From contig CAZKCG010000002.1 of the NCBI GenBank assembly GCA_964551445.1, positions 1 to 64,000 on the forward strand: a DNA stretch of 64,000 bases, given 5' to 3'. The stretch is from DAOPXV01 sp964551445 (GTDB taxonomy: Bacteria; Muiribacteriota; UBA9980). Below are positions 44,453 to 53,837 of the stretch, piece after piece (within the stretch, counting starts at the first letter, position 1; the number at the start of each line of letters is the position of its first letter). Under the pieces are notes generated by a model, which was given only the letters and a program-made list of their open reading frames with translations, did no database searches and was not told the DNA's origin. Made by a program: the position numbers and the translations under genes.

Positions 44453-44644
44453 ATGGACGGAAGATATCGTGAAAATGTAACGGCTGGAATAAAGGTCGCG
44501 GTGGTGAAAAAAGAAGACCAGCGGTCCGGGAATTTAACTTACGGCACCGTTACGGATATTCTTACCAATTCAAGTTTTCATCCCCACGGAATAAAAGTGC
44601 GATTGAGTTCGGGCGAGGTAGGAAGGGTAAAGGAAATAAGCTGA
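44453..44644 (+). CDS. ywbE: YwbE family protein
   Basis: 63 residues matching YwbE over its full length: RENVTAGIKVAVVKKEDQRS, LTYGTVTDILTNSS, HPHGIKVRLSSGEVGRV. A small basic beta-barrel protein of unknown role. AAAGGAA precedes the start, and it sits just after nudC, so it is probably co-transcribed with it. Confidence 0.9.
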   Translation: MDGRYRENVTAGIKVAVVKKEDQRSGNLTYGTVTDILTNSSFHPHGIKVRLSSGEVGRVKEIS

Positions 44645-44806
44645 CTTGCCGGCGTTGAACTATCGTTGCCCGGCCGCGAAGATTATAGGAAGATGATAGA
44701 TGCTTTGAACCGGGCTTTTTATATTTGCTTTTTTGCGCCATATTTGTTGATCGCCGCGCTTTGTTATGGCGGGCTATCACCCAAACGCGATCCGCGCAAT
44801 TTTCAT

Positions 44807-45805
44807 TTACGCTTTTCTTCCGATCACAAGCGATGTTTTGAAAGGCGTATCGACGCGAACGATATCCGCAAGGCCCGCTTTTGACATCCAATCGCCGATC
44901 TCCGATTCCGTGTAAGTGTCGCCGCGTTCGGTCCCGACAAGCATATTGAGCGCGAAAAAAGCGGCCATTGGCGGGTTTGTCCGGTCTTCTGAAACGACGA
45001 AGTCCTGCACGACTAAAAGCCCGTTCTTATTAAGCGCTTTCGCGCATCTGTTTATCAGTTTCATATTTTCGGCGAATGAATTTATGTGAACTATAGCCGA
45101 AAGAAAGATAAGATCGTATCCTTTTCCGAATTTATCGCTGTGATAGTCGCCGGACATGGTATCTATTTTATCGCACAGGCCTTCTTTTTCGATGTATCCC
45201 CGAGTTATCGGAACGACCTCGGGCAGATCGAATACGGTCGCCGTAACGCTTTTTCCGGCTTTTACGAAAGCCATTGAATACGCGGCCGATCCGCCGCCGA
45301 CGTCGAGTACCTTTGAAACGCCTTTCATGTCGATGAGTTTGACCACTTCCGGCGCGGTTTTATATGCGCGTTCGTGCATGGCCGCGATAAAGCCCTCGAG
45401 CCATTTATCGCCGCGCCCGCCGATCTTTTTATTCGCCGCCGGTTTTCCGGCCCGCACCGCTGAAGTGAGTCCGCTCCAGGTGTCCCAGAGATGGACGGAG
45501 TGCATGAGCCCGGCCATGTATCCGGGTTTGCCCTCAACGAGAAAATTTGCTGCGAGCGGAGCGTTGCTGAATTTATCGCCGTTCTTTTCGAGATACCCCA
45601 TTGCGCATAACGCGTTCATAAGCCTGTCGGTCGCGCGCGGGTCCGTCTTTAAAGCTTTCGCGACGGCCTTTGAAGTTTTTCCGTCGCCGACGCTGGTGAA
45701 GATCGAGAGTTCATAAGCGCTTAAAAGTATTCGTGAACGCTGGAACGCCATTGCCGTTTCCCTGATAAATTCAGGAGTTAAAGCGTTTTTTTCTTTGTTC
45801 GTCAT
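44807..45805 (-). CDS. SAM-dependent O-methyltransferase (methyltransferase_2 family)
   Basis: 332 residues. N-terminal winged-helix dimerisation domain at about 12-100 (AYELSIFTSV, DPRATDRLMNALCAMGYLEK), then the Rossmann methyltransferase with motif I VLDVGGGSAAYS, ATVFDLPEVVP, GDYHSDKFGKGYDLIFLSAIVH and NGLLVVQDFVV. Such enzymes methylate hydroxyls of aromatic or carotenoid-like acceptors; the substrate here is unknown. No biosynthetic cluster surrounds it. Strong AAGGAG site on the minus strand. Confidence 0.88.
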   Translation of the reverse strand: MTNKEKNALTPEFIRETAMAFQRSRILLSAYELSIFTSVGDGKTSKAVAKALKTDPRATDRLMNALCAMGYLEKNGDKFSNAPLAANFLVEGKPGYMAGLMHSVHLWDTWSGLTSAVRAGKPAANKKIGGRGDKWLEGFIAAMHERAYKTAPEVVKLIDMKGVSKVLDVGGGSAAYSMAFVKAGKSVTATVFDLPEVVPITRGYIEKEGLCDKIDTMSGDYHSDKFGKGYDLIFLSAIVHINSFAENMKLINRCAKALNKNGLLVVQDFVVSEDRTNPPMAAFFALNMLVGTERGDTYTESEIGDWMSKAGLADIVRVDTPFKTSLVIGRKA

Positions 45806-45959
45806 ATTTTTCTCCTTTTTCGTCCATAAAAAAATATAATGCTATGATTTTAACCTTTTCGCCGATGGAAATCAACTGGATTTATCAGTTATTACGGAAA
45901 TTGTTGAGGCAGCTGCTCTGCCGGTTAATTGAAATAAAGGCCCTTTTATATAATGCTTT

Positions 45960-45980
45960 TCTGAACCGCTGGAACGGCAT
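45960..45980 (-). repeat. dispersed intergenic repeat, short inverted match E
   Basis: On the minus strand GCCGTTCCAGCGGTT, identical over 15 bp to the 5'-module block of copy A. Only this block is recognisable; it lies just before the SEL1 promoter. Confidence 0.35.
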
Positions 45981-45998
45981 ATTGACAAGCATTTTATG

Positions 45999-46027
45999 TT
46001 GAAAACAAGTTTTAAATATGCTATAAT
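45999..46027 (+). promoter_or_regulatory. sigma70-type promoter of the SEL1/PA14 genes
   Basis: TTGAAA (45999-46004), 17-bp spacer, TATAAT (46022-46027), 71 bp before the SEL1 gene start. Confidence 0.7.
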
Positions 46028-46098
46028 AAAAAAATGGACTGTAGAATAACGATTTTCGTGAATAAAAAAATCGTTAAGAAGAGGGCGGAAAGATCGAA

Positions 46099-47469
46099 AT
46101 GAAATATAAAGATGCTGGAGCGTTAAAAATGATTATAATTGTAATGGCGATATTTTCAGTGTGCGCTTTTGCGATCCCGGCGTTCGCGTCCGGTACGCTT
46201 GAAACCCTTTTAAAGAAAGCTAAAACCGGGGACGGCGAAGCTCAGAGACTTCTGGCCGCAATGTATTATAACGGCGAAGGCGTCGCGATGGATCACAAAA
46301 AAGCCGTTAAATTTTATGAAAAACTCGCGTTGAAAGGCGATGTGGAAGCTCAAAAAACCCTCGGCTTTATATATCACACAGGCTACGATATTGCGCAGGA
46401 TAACAAAAAGTCATTTAAATGGTATGAAAAGGCGGCTTCGCAGGGCGACGCTTCAGCCCAATATAACCTGAGCCTCATGTATTCATATTCTGAAGGCGTC
46501 ACGCAGGATAACAAAAAGTCTTTTGAATGGTGCAAAAAGTCGGCGGAACAAGGATATCGCGAAGCGCAGAACCGGCTCGGATACTTTTATCGATTCGGCA
46601 CCGGCGTCGCGCAGGATTGCGAAAAAGCCTTTGAATGGTATGAAAAGGCGGCTTTACAGGGTGATAACGACGCGCAGTATGAGCTGGGAGAAATGTATTA
46701 TAACGGCGCTCAATATGAACTCGGAGGAGTTCATTTTACCGGCGAAGGCATCCCGCAGGATCTTAAAAAGGCTTTCGAATGGTTTGAAAAATCAGCCGTG
46801 AAGGAAAATGGCAAGGCCTGGAAAATGCTGGGCCGCATGTATCATCGTGGCGAAGGCGTATCACAAAATATTGAAAAGGCTGTCGAATTATATAAAAAAG
46901 CGGCCGCGCTCGGTTCCCCGGAAGCGCAATGCGGGCTGGGTGATATATACGGCGACGTCAAAAGCGGCGTTTGCGATCATAAAAAAGCTTTTGAATGGTA
47001 TGCCATGGCGGCCATCCATGAATATCGCGAGGCCGAATATATGCTCGGTATCATGTACGAAGAAGGCCGCGGCGTCGCTCAAAATTATGAAAAAGCCCTG
47101 GAAAATTATAAAAAGGCCGCGCTTCACGGCGCAGCGGCAGCCTGTACAAGATTAGGCCTCATGTATTACAAGGGCGCGGGCGTCGCGCAGAGTTATAAAG
47201 ACGCCGTTAAATACTACGCCAGGGGCGCCCAGAACCGTGTTGCTGAAGCGGCGCGTTATTTAGGCGACATGTTCTTAAACGGGACCGGCGTTGCCAAAGA
47301 TCCCGTCATGGCCTACGCCTGTTACTTTGCGGCGTCGGCGTACGGCGACAAAATGGCGGACGGAATTAGAGATTCGTTAGAAAAAAAATTGACTGCGTCG
47401 CAGGTCGAAGAGGGCATGGACAGATGTTCGGGCATTTGCGAAATTTTTAAAGCTCTCGCCGGGAATTGA
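46099..47469 (+). CDS. exported SEL1-repeat protein
   Basis: 456 residues. Signal peptide at about 1-31 (cleavage after AFA). The rest is about ten SEL1-type helical repeats of 36-38 residues (A...LG.MY..G.GV.QD..KAFEWYEKAA..G), one with a partial internal duplication near 195-215 (ALGEMYYNGA/YELGGVHFTG pattern). SEL1 proteins bind partners in envelope or signalling complexes. Weak GGAAAG site before the start. The PA14 gene follows 59 bp later with its own ribosome site, suggesting a two-gene operon. Confidence 0.85.
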   Translation: MKYKDAGALKMIIIVMAIFSVCAFAIPAFASGTLETLLKKAKTGDGEAQRLLAAMYYNGEGVAMDHKKAVKFYEKLALKGDVEAQKTLGFIYHTGYDIAQDNKKSFKWYEKAASQGDASAQYNLSLMYSYSEGVTQDNKKSFEWCKKSAEQGYREAQNRLGYFYRFGTGVAQDCEKAFEWYEKAALQGDNDAQYELGEMYYNGAQYELGGVHFTGEGIPQDLKKAFEWFEKSAVKENGKAWKMLGRMYHRGEGVSQNIEKAVELYKKAAALGSPEAQCGLGDIYGDVKSGVCDHKKAFEWYAMAAIHEYREAEYMLGIMYEEGRGVAQNYEKALENYKKAALHGAAAACTRLGLMYYKGAGVAQSYKDAVKYYARGAQNRVAEAARYLGDMFLNGTGVAKDPVMAYACYFAASAYGDKMADGIRDSLEKKLTASQVEEGMDRCSGICEIFKALAGN

Positions 47470-47528
47470 TATAGTTGAAAAACGCAGGCTTGTATAAAAA
47501 TATTGAAAAATGTCGCAGGAGAATGAAT

Positions 47529-50500
47529 ATGAAATGCCAGCCGCCGGCGAATATATTTCGCATAACTGTGCTTACGGCCGTTTTGATCGCCGCTATCTTT
47601 ATTACGGCCGGTGAAGCCGTGGCAGTGAAACCTCCTTATACTCCGCTCAATACTTTCTGGGCGGAATATTTCGCGCGGCCTTCAATTAACGAAAGTCCGA
47701 ATTCATGGTCGTATCCGACGAGCGTTCCGGCCTTTTATGGATTCGAAAAGAATATCCGCCTTTCAGGCGAGCCGGGCGAAAAGATCAAGGACGGCCTGAT
47801 CGGGCCGCATGGATACGTGGTCAGATGGTCCGGAATATTTTTCTTTCCGGTAAAAAGAAACTACGTTTTTTCCATTGAGGGTACCGACGGGCTGCGTCTC
47901 GTCATAGACGGTAATTACGTTTATGACCGCTGGCAGCCGGGCGGCCCCGTCTCTTCGACCATTGCCGTCGAGTTAAGCCCGGGCTGGCATAAAATTAAAT
48001 TCAAGAATTTCAATCTCAGGGAAAAGCCGCTGGCCAGACTCTCGTGGGAACCTCGTTCTCCCGAGATTACAGGCGCCTTCGGGGCTGAATTCTTCAATAA
48101 CACCGAATGGCTTGGCGATGCGTGCGCCGCTGCGATCGAGAACGGGATCATGCACGATTACGGTTACGGCGCTCCTCGCGGGATCACCGGCACCTTGAGC
48201 GTCGGAGGCGAGAACGCCATACCTACGATCGATTTTTATTCCGGGCGCTGGCGCGGCCTTTTTTATTTCGACGAAAGCACTCAGTATAAATTCTTCCTTT
48301 CGACGGACGACACCGGAAAGATCATGATAGACGATAATATTATCGGAACTACCGAGTGGAACACTTGCGACGATATGAGCCCTAACCCTGATATCGCTTT
48401 TGGAGGAAGGCTTTTTGATCGTTTCGTTGCCGCCGGAACGCACGAGGTGTGCGTGGAATTCAGCGAATACGTGGGCCTTGCTCATGCGTATATGACCGTA
48501 TGGAAAGACGCTCCGCCAGTTTCGCCTTTTATTTCGGCCGCTCAGCGCACCGATACGGACGAGATCCGGATCACGCTCGGGGCCGTCGAAGGATCGAAGG
48601 TTCCGGGTTGTCTCATTGACGCGTACTGCCTTAAGGATAATAACGAGGTGCCGGCGCCTAAAAGTCGTGAATGGAAAAAACTCGACCCGCCGTTAAAAAC
48701 TCTCGAAATAGAGCTGCCTGTAAAACTATCCGCGACGGGGCATCATGCTTTTTATGCCTGGTTCAGAAACTCTAATTTCTGCGTCACGGAGGCTGTGAGA
48801 GCGAAGGTTGATTTTTTCGACGCCATAGCGCCGAAAGTTGCCGGGTTCGGCATCGCCGGCTCAAAAAAAGCGGTTTCAGGCCAAACGGCTCTTTTTTCGA
48901 TAGCTCTTTCGGATAACTTTCTTGTAACGGATTACCTTATCGAAGGAACGGAAACGGCCGCCGGAATCAAGGCGGAATGGCGTCCGGTCATGGTTCCGGG
49001 AAGAAGTGTCAGCGAAGCCGCCGCCGTCCGTTTTGATTCGCCCGGAAAAAAGATCCTCGGCCTTACGGCCAGAGATCAGGCGGGAAATATTTCCGAAAAA
49101 ATGACCATAGAGGTCGTCGTATTTAAAAACAACGAAGAAGCCGAAAAACATTCACCCCGTTCTGACGGATCTGCCGCGGCCGAAACCGTTCGCGCGGTAT
49201 CGTTTAATGATGCGTCACGAAATTCGGGCTCATGGTCGCCGGCCGGCTTAATGTCTTTTACTCCGCCTGAAGCCAATTATCCGGCGATCGCCTCGATCGG
49301 CGCCGGTGAAAAAGCTTTTGCCGTGACGGCGTTTCAGGATATGGAAAATGACGGCAGGCTAAGCTTTATGGCTTTTTCCGCCGGATGTTGGAAATATCTC
49401 GGTACTCCAGGTCTTTCTAAAGGGATCGTAGTCGGGACGGCGCTCGCTGAGATCGCGGGTCAGCCTTTTGCGGCTTTTTCGGACGGCGGTCTTGGAGGCC
49501 GTATCCGGCTCATCGCTTATAACGGTTCCGAATGGCAGGACATGCCGGCGAACGGAATTCCATCGTCACCCGCTACGGGCGTAGCGCTTGGAACGGACCC
49601 TTCCGTCGTCGGAGAACCGGTAATAGCGTTCTGTGATGAAATGGCGGGCGGAAGGCTTTCAGTTATGCGATATTCGGACGGTTTATGGCGCTATGCCGGG
49701 AAAGCGTCCGTTTGTGACGCGCCGCCGGAAGGTCCTGTTTCCATTTCGGTTTCAGGTGAAAAAATAGCCGCCGGGTTTGTTTCTTCGGGCGAACCGCGAG
49801 TGTTCATATATGACGGAACCGTCTGGGAGAGGGCGGTCATAAAAACGCCGTGGACCGTTTCCGGAAAAGTTTCAATGGCTTTTTACAAAGATTCGCCGCA
49901 CGCGGCGTTTTATACAAAAGAAGCCGGGGGGAAAATAGCCGTTTTTTCACGCGGCCGCGATAATCAATGGGAACAGTCTGATATTGGAGCGCCTCCTGTC
50001 GCCGGCGCGGCCGGCCGCGTGGAGCTCTTCCGGGCTTATGGTTCGCTCATACTTGTTTTTCGTGAAGTTTCAAGCGGCGCCGTCCGTTTCTTCAAGGCTT
50101 CGGAGAAAACCTGGGAAGAACTCAGTAATGAAGGCATTAAAGGTGAATATGCCATAGACGCCGCTTATGCATCCGGCCCGGAAACGATCTGGACCGTGAT
50201 CCAGTCGGCCAGAAATGGCGGGAAACTTTCCGCTTACAGGTTCGATCCGCAAAATTCTTACGCAGCGACCGGCGAGATCATTTTAACTTCAGAGCCGGCC
50301 ATCTCCACCATAGAGATCTATTTCGATGAAAAACGCACGATGCCATCCGGCCATGAGATCGGCGCGGGCGGAAGCGTCGGGCTTTTTGTAGTGGTCAAAA
50401 CGGCAGGTTCCGTTTTTGATGGCCCGCTTTCAATGAAAGTCAATACGGACACTTTTACTGAAGGGTTCAATGTTCCGCTCGAACACGCAAAAGGAAGCGG

Positions 50501-51653
50501 AGAGTACACCGGAAGTTTCAGGATAGCGAAATCGACGCGAAATCTTGAGAACGCTCTTATGGTCGGGGCCGGAACGGAGATCGGCATCGGAATATATTCA
50601 AGGGAAAAGCTCGCGGAAACGGCTTTGAAGGTTTCGGGAAAATGGGGTAAAAATTTCACCGTTCCGCTTTCGGACGGCCCCGCCTCGGAGATAAGCCTCA
50701 ATCTTTTCAATATGAAGGATAACGGCTCGGTCGTAGCGTTTTGCGATATGGCCCGCGACGGCAAACTATCCGTAGTCAGATTCGATGAAAAGACATATGA
50801 GCCCGTCGGACTCGGCGTTACTTCAGGCCGCGTTTCAGCTCTTCGAATGGCCGCTTACAGCAACGACGTATATGCCGCGTTCTCTGACGGAGCTTGCGGC
50901 GGCCGCTTAAGCGTTATGAAGCATAACGGAAAAAAGTGGATCTATCTTGAAAAACAGGGATTTTCAAACGGCCCGGTCGCCGGGATATCCATGTGTTTCT
51001 ATCTTGACAGACCTATGGTCGTATATTCCGACCTTCAAAGGGGCGGGAGACTCGCGGCCGCGAAATTCGACGGATTCAAATGGGTCCATTTACAAAGCCC
51101 TTACACCGAAGACCGTTCCGTGACGGCCTATCCCGCCGGAGAATCGGCCGTATCGGTCGTAGAATTTCCTTATGTTGTTTTTTCAGATCTCGGCTGCGGC
51201 GGAAGGCTTTCAGTTCTCAGATTCAACAATCTCTACTGGGAATATGCCGGAAAACCTGGATTCACGGAAAAGGAAGGATCCAAGCCAGCCATTTTCATTT
51301 ATAACGCGGTGCCTTACGTCGCATTCATCGATGGCGCTCATGACGGGCGTGTCAGCGTAATGAAATTCACCGGCAATTCATGGGATTATGTCGGAAAACC
51401 GGGGTTCACGAAAGATCAGGCCCAAAGCTTATCGTTTTTCACGGCTTACGGCGACATGGCCGTCTGCGTCTCCTCGCCGGAGCGCAGGATCTCAGCGTAC
51501 GCGTTCAACGGGTCGGACTGGAAATCCTATGCCGATACGGGGGCGCGCGGCACGATATATCCGCAGTCTCTGTACATGCTCTTTTCGATGCCGAGTATCG
51601 CCTATTCCGATGATGAGAACGGCGGAAAGCTTACATTGATGCGCTTAAGATAA
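47529..51653 (+). CDS. very large exported protein with two PA14 domains and a propeller-like repeat array
   Basis: 1,374 residues. Start at 47529 (AGGAG 7 bases upstream). Signal peptide near 1-32. Two PA14-like carbohydrate-binding domains at about 40-180 and 185-330 (EGTDGLRLVIDGNYVYDRW; STDDTGKIMIDDNIIGTTEW), an Ig-like segment at about 420-520, then from about 600 to the end a run of about 45-55-residue beta units with the signature GGRLSVMRF.G..W.Y.GKPGF, at least ten copies, interrupted by a beta domain near 925-1020. The repeat is not one I can name; it looks like blades of one or two beta-propellers. A secreted or surface adhesin or glycan-binding protein is likely. Confidence 0.8.
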   Translation: MKCQPPANIFRITVLTAVLIAAIFITAGEAVAVKPPYTPLNTFWAEYFARPSINESPNSWSYPTSVPAFYGFEKNIRLSGEPGEKIKDGLIGPHGYVVRWSGIFFFPVKRNYVFSIEGTDGLRLVIDGNYVYDRWQPGGPVSSTIAVELSPGWHKIKFKNFNLREKPLARLSWEPRSPEITGAFGAEFFNNTEWLGDACAAAIENGIMHDYGYGAPRGITGTLSVGGENAIPTIDFYSGRWRGLFYFDESTQYKFFLSTDDTGKIMIDDNIIGTTEWNTCDDMSPNPDIAFGGRLFDRFVAAGTHEVCVEFSEYVGLAHAYMTVWKDAPPVSPFISAAQRTDTDEIRITLGAVEGSKVPGCLIDAYCLKDNNEVPAPKSREWKKLDPPLKTLEIELPVKLSATGHHAFYAWFRNSNFCVTEAVRAKVDFFDAIAPKVAGFGIAGSKKAVSGQTALFSIALSDNFLVTDYLIEGTETAAGIKAEWRPVMVPGRSVSEAAAVRFDSPGKKILGLTARDQAGNISEKMTIEVVVFKNNEEAEKHSPRSDGSAAAETVRAVSFNDASRNSGSWSPAGLMSFTPPEANYPAIASIGAGEKAFAVTAFQDMENDGRLSFMAFSAGCWKYLGTPGLSKGIVVGTALAEIAGQPFAAFSDGGLGGRIRLIAYNGSEWQDMPANGIPSSPATGVALGTDPSVVGEPVIAFCDEMAGGRLSVMRYSDGLWRYAGKASVCDAPPEGPVSISVSGEKIAAGFVSSGEPRVFIYDGTVWERAVIKTPWTVSGKVSMAFYKDSPHAAFYTKEAGGKIAVFSRGRDNQWEQSDIGAPPVAGAAGRVELFRAYGSLILVFREVSSGAVRFFKASEKTWEELSNEGIKGEYAIDAAYASGPETIWTVIQSARNGGKLSAYRFDPQNSYAATGEIILTSEPAISTIEIYFDEKRTMPSGHEIGAGGSVGLFVVVKTAGSVFDGPLSMKVNTDTFTEGFNVPLEHAKGSGEYTGSFRIAKSTRNLENALMVGAGTEIGIGIYSREKLAETALKVSGKWGKNFTVPLSDGPASEISLNLFNMKDNGSVVAFCDMARDGKLSVVRFDEKTYEPVGLGVTSGRVSALRMAAYSNDVYAAFSDGACGGRLSVMKHNGKKWIYLEKQGFSNGPVAGISMCFYLDRPMVVYSDLQRGGRLAAAKFDGFKWVHLQSPYTEDRSVTAYPAGESAVSVVEFPYVVFSDLGCGGRLSVLRFNNLYWEYAGKPGFTEKEGSKPAIFIYNAVPYVAFIDGAHDGRVSVMKFTGNSWDYVGKPGFTKDQAQSLSFFTAYGDMAVCVSSPERRISAYAFNGSDWKSYADTGARGTIYPQSLYMLFSMPSIAYSDDENGGKLTLMRLR

Positions 51654-51750
51654 ATAATATAGCGTAAAATATTTTATTTGACTGAAATTTTGTGACCGTG
51701 ATTGCCTGTCTTTGTTATCAGGCTGGACAGGTCAAAACCTTAAATAAGCT

Positions 51751-52620
51751 CTAATAATTTGAATAAGTATTTATGTATGCGAAAATTGGCTCGTCGATAA
51801 CGGCATTTGTATTATATCCGATCTTTTCGACGAGAAGGCCCCGCAAATCATAAATGAAACTCCAGCGGCTTGACAAAGTGCCGTTATCTAACTGCTTTTG
51901 TCCTGTGAGCAGCTTATTTGAATTATAGGTTCTCTCTTCGACGCCGGTCCCTTTCGTCGTTATTTCTTTTATTTTGCCGCCCGATCCGTCATAGAAATAT
52001 TCGATGATCTCCGATGGAACGCTTTCGCCGGAAGCGTATTTTTTCAGATATTTACGGGCCGCGCCCGTATATTCAAAGATGACGCTGGCCGCCGCGTTTC
52101 CCGAGGCATCATAGAACACTTCTTCCGTCTCGTTTCCGGCGTCGTTATATTTAACAACGCTTTTATACACAAGTTTTCCGTTCGAATCATAGTCAAGTTC
52201 GTTCTGAAGTTTTCCGGATAGATATTTATAAGTCGCCCTGGTATCGATGGCGCCCGTGCTGGTGTAAGCGGTCTTTTCAGTCACGTTTCCGTCCGTGTCG
52301 TACGAATATGTTTTCCAGGAAAGGGGCAGCGCTTTCGAATCAAAGATCGTTTCCTTTATCAGCTCGCCGCGGCGGCTGTATTCTTTTGTACTGTCAAGCC
52401 TCGTTTTTTGAGGCTTCCCGAATTTATAGTCGTAATAGTCGGTTGTCACGGATTTAATTCCCATCGCGCGGATGAAATTTCGATCGATCTGCGCCTGGGT
52501 GGAATCCGGCGTAATAGCGTCATGGTTGAGAATATCATGGCCGCAGCCGGCAAAAAAGAGGTTTGCCATCGCCAGCAGGCACAAAGAATAAAAGTAGCGA
52601 CTGATTTTATTTTTGTTCAT
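51751..52620 (-). CDS. lipoprotein with YD/RHS-like repeats
   Basis: 289 residues. Lipobox FAGC near residue 26 after a hydrophobic segment. The mature protein has short beta repeats with the patterns YDTDGNVTEKTAY, YDSNGKLVYKSVVKYND, YDASGNAAASVIFEY and YDGSGGKIKEI, i.e. YD/MORN-like units as in RHS-type proteins, but the protein is far too short for an RHS toxin and has no core or effector domain. Probably a surface-anchored binding protein. Start at 52620 with a weak AGGGAT; 52647 is the longer alternative. Confidence 0.75.
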   Translation of the reverse strand: MNKNKISRYFYSLCLLAMANLFFAGCGHDILNHDAITPDSTQAQIDRNFIRAMGIKSVTTDYYDYKFGKPQKTRLDSTKEYSRRGELIKETIFDSKALPLSWKTYSYDTDGNVTEKTAYTSTGAIDTRATYKYLSGKLQNELDYDSNGKLVYKSVVKYNDAGNETEEVFYDASGNAAASVIFEYTGAARKYLKKYASGESVPSEIIEYFYDGSGGKIKEITTKGTGVEERTYNSNKLLTGQKQLDNGTLSSRWSFIYDLRGLLVEKIGYNTNAVIDEPIFAYINTYSNY

Positions 52621-52751
52621 ATCAATGTTATCCCTGGAATCGATCAATTAAAAAATACGATCGAAATATTTCATCTCTTTTAAAAATTACATTTTCCTGC
52701 TTTAATAATCGGTCAAAATTTTATATAATAAAGCGTGAATTTATTATCAGC

Positions 52752-52781
52752 TTTACAAATCGCCTGAATTTGGTTTATAAT
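52752..52781 (+). promoter_or_regulatory. sigma70-type promoter of the second M23 gene
   Basis: TTTACA, 18-bp spacer, TATAAT (52776-52781); leader of about 100 bases. Confidence 0.5.
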
Positions 52782-52887
52782 AATTACATCTTGATATTTT
52801 CGCTTTTGATTTTCGTGCCGTGAAAAAACGGCGCCGGAAAATTTCAGCGGGTAAAACAGGTCTTTAAATATTGACGGGGAGAAGAAT

Positions 52888-53817
52888 ATGAGAAAGTTTA
52901 TTGTTTCGTTGTTCTTAATGTCTTCAATTATTATCTTTGCGGGCGCAGGCCCCGCGATCGCCCAGATCGAATCTTTTACATCCGAAACCGCTGGAACGGA
53001 AGATGCGCAGGTTTCGGAAAGAACGCCGAAATCTTATCATACCGGAAAAGAAAAATATTTCAAAATATTCACGAAGGCGAATAAAAGAACCGGCGGGGTC
53101 GATTTCTACGCCGGCAATTCCGGTTATTGCCCATACCAGTTCGAAATTAATTTCACCGAACTTGCAAACGCTAAAACGAGCGTTGCTACGCCTTATTACA
53201 GCGTGATCGGCGCCGCGCGAGAAAGCGTTTTTTTATTCAGCCTCGCCCCGAAAAATAAGAACAGATACAAATACAGATATAAATTTAAATTCAACATCGG
53301 CGATCCCGATTCTGCCGATCACGACGATTCTTATAAATATCTGATCCCTTTCGAAGAAGGAAAGGCCGTTAAGGTACAGCAGGGATATGACGGAACATTT
53401 TCACACTCCGGATGGATACAATATTCGATAGACTTTCCCGTTCCCGTTGGAACTAAGATATGCGCCGCCCGTGACGGCGTCGTCGTCCTTGTAAAAAGCG
53501 ATTCCAACACCGGAGGAAAAACGCGAGAATTCATGAAGGACGGAAATTATATAGCAATTGCGCATAACGATGGAACTTTTTCCGAATATGTCCACTTGAA
53601 ACAGGGCGGGAATCTGGTGAAACCAGGCGACCGCGTTAAAGCCGGAGCCGTTATAGCTTGGAGCGGGAACACTGGTTTTTCGACCTGTCCGCACCTTCAT
53701 TTCACTGTCGTGAAACCGATAAAGCTGGGGTTGTGGTCCGTCCCCGTTAAATTCCTGGGCGAAGGCGGTTCGGCTATCGAGCTTTTGCAGGGAAAAAATT
53801 ACGTTTCCTATAGATGA
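52888..53817 (+). CDS. exported M23 (LytM-type) metallopeptidase
   Basis: 309 residues with a signal peptide (about 1-25, cleavage after AIA) and GGGGAGAAG upstream. The N-terminal domain is beta-rich. The peptidase domain has the first zinc motif in GTFSHSGWIQYSIDF, GDRVKAGAVIAWSGNTGFS and the second motif CPHLHFTV. The same fold as the 28.4-29.6 kb peptidase but only distantly similar in sequence, so the two are not a recent duplicate. Likely peptidoglycan endopeptidase. Confidence 0.88.
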   Translation: MRKFIVSLFLMSSIIIFAGAGPAIAQIESFTSETAGTEDAQVSERTPKSYHTGKEKYFKIFTKANKRTGGVDFYAGNSGYCPYQFEINFTELANAKTSVATPYYSVIGAARESVFLFSLAPKNKNRYKYRYKFKFNIGDPDSADHDDSYKYLIPFEEGKAVKVQQGYDGTFSHSGWIQYSIDFPVPVGTKICAARDGVVVLVKSDSNTGGKTREFMKDGNYIAIAHNDGTFSEYVHLKQGGNLVKPGDRVKAGAVIAWSGNTGFSTCPHLHFTVVKPIKLGLWSVPVKFLGEGGSAIELLQGKNYVSYR

Positions 53818-53837
53818 AATTTATTTAACTGCCCGTC

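Noticed and set aside
47475..47528. Earlier start of the PA14 protein
   Set aside because: The extension has no ribosome site, whereas AGGAG correctly precedes 47529 and gives a normal signal peptide.
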